DNA of 47,502 bases. Source: a virus. Shown here piece by piece: positions 9,550 through 16,792 of this stretch. Each line of letters begins with the position of its first letter. The stretch's first letter is position 1. Location of the stretch: positions 1 through 47,502 of IMG/VR virus record IMGVR_UViG_3300033064_003504; one strand, written 5' to 3'. Made by a program: the position numbers and the translations under genes. The notes beneath the pieces are model-generated. The model was not told the DNA's origin, searched no databases, and saw only the letters and a program-made list of their open reading frames with translations.

Positions 9550-9726
9550 CTATGAGGATATAACAATCCTTAATTGATTACTAGAAGTAATTACTCGTCG
9601 CATTAGATCAGACAGCTCACCATCTGTAATAGGGTTATCCCCAGATACCTCATCGGTACTCAATGAGACAGTGCCATTGTTATCTATAAGTGCAGGATGG
9701 ATAAGGTTATTCAACATTGGCTTCAT
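9550..9726 (-). CDS. Small protein between coiled-coil and fibre genes
   Basis: 58 residues from the ATG at 9726, which overlaps the end of the 173-residue gene by 20 bp. A second ATG lies three codons later. The protein is polar and acidic in the middle (TDEVSGDNPITDGELSDLM). No family is recognised. The frame, overlap and position in a tightly packed operon support a real gene. Confidence 0.5.
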   Translation of the reverse strand: MKPMLNNLIHPALIDNNGTVSLSTDEVSGDNPITDGELSDLMRRVITSSNQLRIVISS

Positions 9727-10228
9727 CGTGTAAGGAGATATCAATACTTGCAAACATATCATGAAACTTCTGCTCAATAGCATCAGGGTTTCTCATGTGT
9801 GCAGATATGTAGTCTTGGAATTCTCTCAGTACAATAATAAGGCTCTGCATCTTTGGCATCTTCGATTCCATTTCAGCTTGTATTCTTTTATTGACAGTGT
9901 TCTCATTACGCATTTTAGCACTCAGGCTTTCTAGCTTCACAACCTCAGCCTCTGTAGCTTCATGCAGAGTCTTTTCACGATCATTCTCTTTTGTAATCCT
10001 CTGAAGAATCCTTGCATTGTCAGTCTTCATTACATTGAATTCATTCAGCTTGCCTTCGATCAAAACAGCTGCATCATTTAGCCGTTCCTCTCTACTTGTA
10101 ATCCTTTCTCCTATCACATCTAGATTCTCATACATCTTATCTAAACTCTTTTGTTGTGCATGCAGCTCTTCTTCCTTAGATTTTACACTAAGTTCTCTTT
10201 CTGCAATGCTTTTTTCGTTATGAGGCAT
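9707..10228 (-). CDS. Coiled-coil protein, unknown function
   Basis: 173 residues, almost wholly coiled coil (about residues 5-130), with Glu/Lys heptads and no cysteine. It follows the longer coiled-coil protein at 10256-11188 and precedes the fibre genes. It may be a fibre-attachment, head or assembly accessory protein. It is one of the few genes here with an AGGA-like Shine-Dalgarno remnant before its ATG, next to an ACCC. Confidence 0.65.
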   Translation of the reverse strand: MPHNEKSIAERELSVKSKEEELHAQQKSLDKMYENLDVIGERITSREERLNDAAVLIEGKLNEFNVMKTDNARILQRITKENDREKTLHEATEAEVVKLESLSAKMRNENTVNKRIQAEMESKMPKMQSLIIVLREFQDYISAHMRNPDAIEQKFHDMFASIDISLHDEANVE

Positions 10229-10255
10229 GATGGGTGTTCCTGGTAATAAATAATC

Positions 10256-11188
10256 CTACGCCTTATTCCTCTCATTGAGTGCCACAGCCTTTGAAACCAT
10301 CTCCTCACACTGCTTCTTGTATGCATGTATCTTTACAAATTCATTCTCATTGTCTTCTTTACGCTTTTCAAGTTTCATTTCTTCAAGTGAAACACGTGCC
10401 TCTCTATCTGCGTGTGCCTTTCGTGACTGCTCTAAGGATTTTCTCTCTCTAATCTGTGCCTCTAGAAGATCTGCAAGTTCAGTCTTATCCCTAAATCCCT
10501 TTACATCAAGCTCAAGAAGTAGTTCTCGGAGTGGAACATCTCTGCGATCACCTGGAGTTCCCACCTCATCATGAGCCACATGCTTGACCTTTGCCTCCTC
10601 CTCTTTTATCTTTGCCTCTCTTTCTGCTGCTGCCTTATGTGCAGCCTGTTTCTCTGCGGTCTTTCGGTTTATCTCTGCATCTTCAACTTCCTTCTTTGCC
10701 CTTGCATCTGAAGAATTACGCTCGTCTTCTTTCCTTTTCTCATCTTCCCTATCAGCCTTAGCAATCCTTTCTTCATCCTCTCTACGCCTCTTAAGTGCAG
10801 CTTCTTCCATAACCCTTGACTCTTCGGCTTTTCCTTCATCAGATAGCTCATCTATATCTGTCTCACTCACCTCTGGCTCAGAGCCAGTAGCAGGGTCAGA
10901 CCCTTCACTTGCATCAGATCCATCAATAGGGTCCTCTCTTAATTCCTCCTCTGTAGCAGCTACAGTTTCAGCTCCTGGCTCAGGCTGATTACCCGGAGCG
11001 CCTGAAGAGTTACCATCCCCAACTGTTCCTTCGGCAAGAGGCTCTTCTGTTTCAGATTCAAAGTGTGCAATTGCAGCAGCTTTTAAGACAGGCTTTCCAT
11101 CTGTAGTATTAAATTCAACTTCAGATTTCGTAAGATATTCTTGTAGCTCTGTAATATTCATGATCTTGATTTCTGATAGCTTTGTCAT
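10256..11188 (-). CDS. Highly charged coiled-coil protein of the virion operon
   Basis: 310 residues. Residues 9-35 resemble a short SAP/HeH-like helical hairpin (ITELQEYLTKSEVEFNT). Residues 45-110 are acidic and disordered, and 115-300 form a long Glu/Lys/Arg coiled coil. Near residue 225 a second SAP/HeH-like segment appears (LRELLLELDVKGFRDKTELA). Such hairpins occur in small phage head proteins, but the function here is unknown. The start has ACCCCC upstream. Confidence 0.6.
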   Translation of the reverse strand: MTKLSEIKIMNITELQEYLTKSEVEFNTTDGKPVLKAAAIAHFESETEEPLAEGTVGDGNSSGAPGNQPEPGAETVAATEEELREDPIDGSDASEGSDPATGSEPEVSETDIDELSDEGKAEESRVMEEAALKRRREDEERIAKADREDEKRKEDERNSSDARAKKEVEDAEINRKTAEKQAAHKAAAEREAKIKEEEAKVKHVAHDEVGTPGDRRDVPLRELLLELDVKGFRDKTELADLLEAQIRERKSLEQSRKAHADREARVSLEEMKLEKRKEDNENEFVKIHAYKKQCEEMVSKAVALNERNKA

Positions 11189-11272
11189 TTGTAGTTGGGG
11201 GTAATAATATTCACATAGTACACGAATCTATTAATCTAGCGATAGCCCTGATGGGTAGCCTACTTCCTATGC

Positions 11273-11503
11273 TTACTTTTTCCAGGGACAAGTAAAACCA
11301 GAGAAGCACTGACGAGGCACTGTCTTCCTCTTTAATTCAATCTCCTCCTCAATCTTATGGATTGTCTTTTCCACTATATTTTCTTTCACAGAAGAGAGGA
11401 CCGCATCGCGATCCCCTTTCTGTTTAGCATTTGCCTTATTTTGATTATCAATGTACTTCTTGGCATTTGCTCTATGTTGTGACTGAGTGACCATCCTGGT
11501 CAT
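11273..11503 (-). CDS. Small basic protein directly after the coat gene
   Basis: 76 residues, Lys/Arg/Gln-rich helical N-terminus, ending CFSGFTCPWKK with two cysteines. Its ATG overlaps the coat-protein stop (TAATG), indicating translational coupling. No family is recognised. A minor head or DNA-contacting protein would fit. Confidence 0.55.
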   Translation of the reverse strand: MTRMVTQSQHRANAKKYIDNQNKANAKQKGDRDAVLSSVKENIVEKTIHKIEEEIELKRKTVPRQCFSGFTCPWKK

Positions 11504-12825
11504 TATGCCACAGCTGGACCAGTAATACCATCCAAACGAATTGAGCTCTTCGCATTTAGCAACGCTAGGTTACCAAAGATGAGGAACGCAAACTCGTAGT
11601 TTAGGTATCCAGCAAGGCGCTGTCCGGACACTCCACTTTGAAGGAGTGCATCAGGAGCGAACATGAATGGAGCCATCTCACCGTACATGAATCCATTTGG
11701 ATCAATAAGGTAAGCAACACCATCCTGCACCATATCATCGATAAGGAGAGGAGTAGCACCGTCTGGAGAGAAGAAGGTTAGGCCTTCGATTCCACCAGAA
11801 AGATTTCCTTCGAATCTGCTTGGGTCATACTGCTTATTAGTAGTCATGAGCCCAGAGATACGCTGCCAGGTTGTGCTATTACACATCCAGAACAGAGCAG
11901 ATGGATCTGACGCATATCGGCGAGCCTTTATGTGTGCAGATGTAAGAGTAGACAAAGCTACTGTACCAACAGAAGTCGTAGGAGTTGGAACGAACCATGA
12001 GTTTCCAGATGATCGATCAACACCTTGGATTGAAGTACCAGTTGTGTCCCCTAGAAGGGAGTGTAGACCAGTAATTTCTCTCCAGGTAGCTGAAGTGTAC
12101 ACACTCTTTCGGACAATAAGGTGGTTGTCTGTAAGAGATACGTTCGCAGTAGACTCAAAGATTACATCATCAGTGATTGAGCTGACAACCACATCAACAT
12201 AACCAGAACCAGCTACGATCTGAGCACGTGTACCGACCCAGAGTTCATCACCTTCTGCAAGGTGCTGAGTTGGAACTACCTCTGCTGTACCACCGTGATC
12301 TACGGTAATAGTAGTGTCAGTAGTCACTGTACCGTTTATGACACAGAGAACACCTTCCTGGCGTCCTACGATCATACGGTTCATCTCGAGGTGGATACGC
12401 TCTGCAGCACCGACTGCATTTTCAGTAACTTCATTTGCAAGAGCTTTCTTGTCATCCTGCGTAGTAACGATCAATTGCAGTGTTGGCTGGAAAGAACCTT
12501 GAACGAACTTGGCGAAAGCCTGAGACTCTTTGCTGTAGTATCGACCGACAGCAAGAGCTTCGTTTTCACCAGCAGCACGAATACCACCACCGAAGCGAGT
12601 AGTTTTGTGCTTAACTTCGAAGTCGTATTTCATAGACATACGCTTCACTTTCTGGACGCGCGGCGTCATTGGAGAACCTGTTCCACGTGAGACTTCAGGC
12701 TTTTCCATACCAATTGCACGAAGCATTGGCATGTCCATAGCCATTCTCCAGAAGTTCAACTGGATCTCTGGCACAATGGTTTCCCGAAACATCACCGCGG
12801 AGCGGTCTGATAGTTGTGTAGGCAT
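11503..12825 (-). CDS. Major capsid (coat) protein, P22-like position
   Basis: 440 residues from ATG 12825. A GTG 12 codons upstream is open, but the ATG has the ACCCC motif 9 nt before it. The mixed alpha/beta composition, lack of cysteine-rich or membrane regions, size, and place directly after the acidic scaffold and portal all fit a HK97-fold coat protein. Residues about 150-260 hold a beta-rich insertion like the extra domain of P22-type coats. The C-terminus reads FAFLIFGNLALLNAKSSIRL, typical of the P-domain end. The call comes from gene order and protein character. Confidence 0.8.
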   Translation of the reverse strand: MPTQLSDRSAVMFRETIVPEIQLNFWRMAMDMPMLRAIGMEKPEVSRGTGSPMTPRVQKVKRMSMKYDFEVKHKTTRFGGGIRAAGENEALAVGRYYSKESQAFAKFVQGSFQPTLQLIVTTQDDKKALANEVTENAVGAAERIHLEMNRMIVGRQEGVLCVINGTVTTDTTITVDHGGTAEVVPTQHLAEGDELWVGTRAQIVAGSGYVDVVVSSITDDVIFESTANVSLTDNHLIVRKSVYTSATWREITGLHSLLGDTTGTSIQGVDRSSGNSWFVPTPTTSVGTVALSTLTSAHIKARRYASDPSALFWMCNSTTWQRISGLMTTNKQYDPSRFEGNLSGGIEGLTFFSPDGATPLLIDDMVQDGVAYLIDPNGFMYGEMAPFMFAPDALLQSGVSGQRLAGYLNYEFAFLIFGNLALLNAKSSIRLDGITGPAVA

Positions 12826-12869
12826 CTTAATTGTGGGGTTAGTAGATTGGGATATTGTCACCCAGTAGA

Positions 12870-13736
12870 TTATTCATCGAATGATGCATCTACCTTAGCC
12901 AGAAGCCTATCCATTGAACCTGCACGATCACCTGGATTCCATAGGGTCTCATCAGCTTCAGATGTTTTCACATTTCCGCCTCCACCTTTTGGAACTTCTG
13001 GTGCACCCTTCTTCTTTTCAACCTTCTTCACTGTCTTGCTACCTGCAGAGATCAGCTTAATGATGGCCTTATAGTCAAGGGAAGCACGTGCTTGGATTCT
13101 AGGGTTGTCACTTTTAGACCATTTGTCGACACGTGCCATGATCTCCTTTTCAGTAAGATCAGTCTTCGTCTTCTTCATAACGGCTAATAGATCCGCCCTA
13201 TCCTTCGCAAGGAATTCAGTTTCCTGAATTGACTTTACGGAGTTTTGCATCTTCGATACTCCTTCGATATCAAGTCCTAGTGACTTTATGAATTTCTTTC
13301 CCTCAGCAATCTGCTCAGGGGAGTACCCGTCTTTAAGGAGTTTTTCATCTGTCTTATCCTTATCAGACTTTGTGCTGTCCTTTGCCGCAGCGATCTGCGC
13401 CTTTAATTCAGCAATCTCAGTGTCTCTGATATTCTTGTCGCTAACGAGCTCCTTAATACGCTTCTGTGAACGATTCGGTTTCTTCTCTTCTTCCTCTTCA
13501 TCGAGGTCGTCGAGATCATCTTCATCGTCTTCATCGTCGTCATCAGAATCTTCGTCATCATCAAGATCATCTTCAGCATCTTCAGAATCGTCCGAGGTAT
13601 CGCCCTCGTCGGCGGCATCCGATTCCTTTTTAGCTTCGGCCTCATCGGCCTTTTCTTTTTCGACGATAGCGATGTCGTCTTCTGCTGCAAGTGCTTCTTC
13701 AGCCTTTGCTGCAAGTTCCGCTCTAATATCTGCCAT
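12870..13736 (-). CDS. Scaffolding protein, strongly acidic
   Basis: 288 residues. Residues 35-80 are an extreme Asp/Glu tract, residues 85-130 a charged coiled coil, and residues 200-240 basic. An acidic N-terminus and helical C-terminus just upstream of the coat gene are the usual picture of a podovirus scaffold that guides coat assembly and then leaves. A head protease is not apparent. The start has ACCCC 9 nt upstream. Confidence 0.75.
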   Translation of the reverse strand: MADIRAELAAKAEEALAAEDDIAIVEKEKADEAEAKKESDAADEGDTSDDSEDAEDDLDDDEDSDDDDEDDEDDLDDLDEEEEEKKPNRSQKRIKELVSDKNIRDTEIAELKAQIAAAKDSTKSDKDKTDEKLLKDGYSPEQIAEGKKFIKSLGLDIEGVSKMQNSVKSIQETEFLAKDRADLLAVMKKTKTDLTEKEIMARVDKWSKSDNPRIQARASLDYKAIIKLISAGSKTVKKVEKKKGAPEVPKGGGGNVKTSEADETLWNPGDRAGSMDRLLAKVDASFDE

Positions 13737-13895
13737 AATGGTATGGGGGTAGTGCCACGTTTTTTAATGAGGGAACGATCCTCTCTGGCGGGAAGTATAA
13801 GGAGTATTGTTGATTGGATTGGCCTATGGATGAATGAACAATACCTAAAGAGTACATACAACTCTTGTAAGAGTACTAATCAATCCACTTCACTA
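13737..13895 (-). promoter_or_regulatory. Portal-scaffold intergenic region with inverted repeat
   Basis: This 159-bp gap is the largest inside the head genes. It holds a perfect inverted repeat, ACTCTT-GT-AAGAGT at 13861-13874, plus a further AAGAGTAC at 13848-13855. The same AAGAGTAC string is part of the promoter-operator at 26243-26271. On the minus strand a TTACAA box lies 17 nt before TAGGTA, a weak promoter-like pair. It could be an extra entry point giving more scaffold and coat than portal. Confidence 0.4.
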
Positions 13896-16070
13896 CTACT
13901 GATTCATACCTGGGATCGGCTGTGCAGCTCCTCCGAGTGCAGATGCAGCCTGATCAAGTCCAGCTGGAACCTCTGGAGCCTCATTACCCTGTGCTTCAGA
14001 TTCACCCTGTCCACGCATGAATTCCTCTAGGTTTCCTGGAGCTTCTGGATTTCCTCCATCACCCATGCCCTTTTGCATAAGCATTGCATGTTTCTGAGCC
14101 TGTGCGTTCAATAGCTCTGACGCTCTCTGATCACCATTCTCCATCTTCTCCTTTGCTTTCTTGGCATAGAAGTCCTTCAGGAATTTATGTGGATCAGTCC
14201 GTGTGACAGATACAGCTTCCCCTTCCACGATGAGCATAGCCTTACCCTCTGCAATGATCTGCTGTGGATTACGCAAGGTCTTAAGCTTTCGAACCATCTC
14301 TCTTCCAGCTCCTATATCGATAGTATCGAGGATCACAGAGTCCATCACAGGATTCATTCCAGGCTGCCATCCAGTATTAAGGATCTGTACGAGGAGCTCC
14401 TGCTTATGGATACTCTTGAAGAATGGACCAACGACGATCTCTACATCCACACGCATGAATGGGCGAATAATAACTACACCATTATCATTAGTGATTGTGT
14501 CCTCATCATCATCAATATCTCTATCGACGTCATCTGTAAGATCTAGATTGTCCTTGAATCTCTCTCCGATAACCTTAATCTCTTTTGACTCACCAGTATT
14601 TTCATCGTATCTGTACAGAGTTTGAACCTCATCCCAGTTGTCAGACATGATGCGTAGCATCTTTATAGCAACCCTCTCAAGGCAGAGCCTGAAGTTGTCG
14701 ACATCGTCAGAGCTGTTCTGCTCATCGAGTGCAGAGCTCTGTGCGAGAGCCTTTCCAGAGGTATCCCCTGATGGCATGTTCCCGAGAGTGGCACTATGAA
14801 CACCTGTGATTTCCTGGTACTCAGCCTTAGCATTCTGTAGATGTGTGAAGTGTGTACTAGGCAGAGGGTGCATCGGAAGCTGTACAAGATCACCTGGCTG
14901 TGCCTCAATAACCTGAGCACCTATTCCTCCTACAGGAATAGTGATTCCCTTCTTTGTGACGATCCATCGACCCTGACCAAACATTCCAACGTAGGCCTCA
15001 ATAGTAGAGAATACGCTATCGATAGATTTACTTGGATCCACCCAGTCAATACATGGAGGCCTTGCATGGAAGTCCTCATCATCCTTTGGAGAGAATGAGT
15101 CAAAAATATCTGAGAGGTATGGATAGTCAATCTCCTCACGGTAGATCACTGGAGATGCACCACCGTCTGGAGCCTCTACTACAACCTCATGAAGGATGAT
15201 GTTCTTTGACTTTGTGACCATGACAGTATTCTCTTCCATGATTGGATCTCCAGCGTCATCTACTCCGTTCTGGATCTCCTCTACAGTTTCCTCTTCATAA
15301 TCTCTAGACACGATACGGAATCCGTAAATTGTATTGATTGTTCGCCTTGTATCCCTGCTCTGGCCTGTCTTCCCTTTCAGGAACTGTTCCTGCAGTCTTG
15401 ACTCAGCAAGCTTCTGATCTGGAGAAAGTTTCAATGCCTTTGCAGCAGGGTATGTTTCCTCGAGCCAGTCGATATGCTTCGGCAGAGAAATACAAAGCCA
15501 TCGCTTATCACGAATAGCTTCTGCAGATGGATCACTGTATACATCCCAGAGAGAGTAAGAATCAAGAACGGGTAGATTCAGTTCATCATCAAACCTCATA
15601 TACAGGAGTCGACGCCCCTGCTTATATCCAGATCGAATTGCTCTCTTCATCTCTCTCTTTACGGACCGCTCCGAATCACCTGACCCTGACCAGATATGTT
15701 GCAAGGCAGCATCTGCAGCTTCTATCTCTGCATCAGAGACATTACTGAGTTGCGACTTACGAGGATTCCATCGTGGATCATTTGCTGTGAGTCGTGTAGT
15801 GATCACAGACAATGTGATCGGCCAGAGGTTTACCGTCCTCCAGATCTGTCCAGGGAGCAGTGCATGCTCTTTAAACATTCCTTCCTTTGTGACAGAGACT
15901 CTATGGTTTCCATCTGCAAAGTTCATACAGACAGCAACCTGACCTTCCCAGAGAGGACGCTCATCTTTACAGGATTCTATATAGCGACGCCATCTAGCCT
16001 GAATAGCTTGATCTTTAGCGATCTCTTTCGAGGCTTCACTATTGCCAAAGATGTCATTAATAAGAGACAT
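13896..16070 (-). CDS. Portal protein, P22-like
   Basis: 724 residues. The N-terminal helical region, the W-rich motifs around residues 80-105 (WRTVNLWPITLSVITTRL, then NDPRWNPR), a middle segment with YQEITGVHSATLGN (about 415-430) and a long C-terminal helical/Gln-rich tail agree with large P22-type portals. The portal dodecamer is the DNA entry channel and docks terminase and the tail adaptor. The start overlaps the preceding gene by TAATG. Position just ahead of scaffold and coat supports the call. Confidence 0.8.
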   Translation of the reverse strand: MSLINDIFGNSEASKEIAKDQAIQARWRRYIESCKDERPLWEGQVAVCMNFADGNHRVSVTKEGMFKEHALLPGQIWRTVNLWPITLSVITTRLTANDPRWNPRKSQLSNVSDAEIEAADAALQHIWSGSGDSERSVKREMKRAIRSGYKQGRRLLYMRFDDELNLPVLDSYSLWDVYSDPSAEAIRDKRWLCISLPKHIDWLEETYPAAKALKLSPDQKLAESRLQEQFLKGKTGQSRDTRRTINTIYGFRIVSRDYEEETVEEIQNGVDDAGDPIMEENTVMVTKSKNIILHEVVVEAPDGGASPVIYREEIDYPYLSDIFDSFSPKDDEDFHARPPCIDWVDPSKSIDSVFSTIEAYVGMFGQGRWIVTKKGITIPVGGIGAQVIEAQPGDLVQLPMHPLPSTHFTHLQNAKAEYQEITGVHSATLGNMPSGDTSGKALAQSSALDEQNSSDDVDNFRLCLERVAIKMLRIMSDNWDEVQTLYRYDENTGESKEIKVIGERFKDNLDLTDDVDRDIDDDEDTITNDNGVVIIRPFMRVDVEIVVGPFFKSIHKQELLVQILNTGWQPGMNPVMDSVILDTIDIGAGREMVRKLKTLRNPQQIIAEGKAMLIVEGEAVSVTRTDPHKFLKDFYAKKAKEKMENGDQRASELLNAQAQKHAMLMQKGMGDGGNPEAPGNLEEFMRGQGESEAQGNEAPEVPAGLDQAASALGGAAQPIPGMNQ

Positions 16071-16357
16071 TAGATTTGATTGCGTAAGTTCTGCATAGCA
16101 TCATCAGATAGATTATCTGGAACACTGGGGCCATCATTAGGGTCCAGTTGAATCTCTGCCTTTTCCTGTTCATCTGTAGATTTAATAGCTTCTTTCATTG
16201 CGCGAATCTGAAATGGATCACTGGACTTTTTAAACATAGCAAGATTCAGGATCATTTCCTGCTGCACTTTTACAGTTTTATATGAGAAGTAAACCACAAT
16301 TCCGATGCCCGTGACCTGTACTACACCGAGAATAATGATAGCTATTATCGTTGACAT
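16070..16357 (-). CDS. Small membrane protein at the head of the virion operon
   Basis: 95 residues from ATG 16357. One N-terminal transmembrane segment (about residues 3-25) is followed by a charged cytoplasmic domain. An open frame extends 17 codons upstream, but that part is not hydrophobic and would overlap the XRE promoter. The stop overlaps the portal start. The function is unknown. An N-anchored single-span protein here could be a spanin- or superinfection-type protein, but there is no direct evidence. Confidence 0.6.
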   Translation of the reverse strand: MSTIIAIIILGVVQVTGIGIVVYFSYKTVKVQQEMILNLAMFKKSSDPFQIRAMKEAIKSTDEQEKAEIQLDPNDGPSVPDNLSDDAMQNLRNQI

Positions 16358-16417
16358 GAATTCATGATAGCAGTAATCACTGGAACAATGCCATGTAATG
16401 CAGTACACTACCGGTTG
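16358..16417. promoter_or_regulatory. Divergent control region between XRE gene and virion operon
   Basis: 60 bp separate the XRE gene (+) and the virion operon (-). AATGC occurs twice as a direct repeat 10 bp apart (AATGCCATGTAATGC). No strong -35/-10 pair is visible on either strand. An operator for autoregulation by the XRE protein would be expected here, but this is inference. Confidence 0.35.
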
Positions 16418-16792
16418 ATGGTATCAAATTCATATCACCTGGTTAAAGTTTATCGTCTTCGATCAAGTATGACTACAATCAGTCTTGCAAAGCGCGCGAA
16501 GCTGACCCCGAGAATAATTCACATGATAGAAAAGGATCCAGATTACAACCCTACAAGGAGAACAATGATTCAATTAAGTGATGCGCTAGGTGTTCCTCCG
16601 AGTGTACTCTTCTTCCCTGAAGAGGAGCTCGACAAGAGACAGATGATCAGCACACTGGTTCTTTTTTGCATGGAAAACCTCAACATAGATGAAGCAGATG
16701 TCCTAAGGACCTTGCAAAATATGTCCCTTAACACACATCCAGTGCTTTCTCCTTCTGATACTCATACTCCGCATCTTCCAGCTGCTTCATAA
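16418..16792 (+). CDS. XRE-family helix-turn-helix regulator
   Basis: 124 residues. A Cro/C1-type HTH covers about residues 5-60: helix 2 with SLAKRAKLTPRIIHMIEKD, then the typical NPTRRTMIQLSDALGVPPSVLF end. The rest is a short, partly disordered tail. The start chosen keeps helix 1; a longer frame to 16364 is possible. Its last 65 bp overlap the end of the terminase gene on the other strand. It is the only recognisable DNA-binding regulator in the genome, so it is the prime candidate for the operator described at 26243, 31300 and 36108. Confidence 0.75.
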   Translation: MVSNSYHLVKVYRLRSSMTTISLAKRAKLTPRIIHMIEKDPDYNPTRRTMIQLSDALGVPPSVLFFPEEELDKRQMISTLVLFCMENLNIDEADVLRTLQNMSLNTHPVLSPSDTHTPHLPAAS

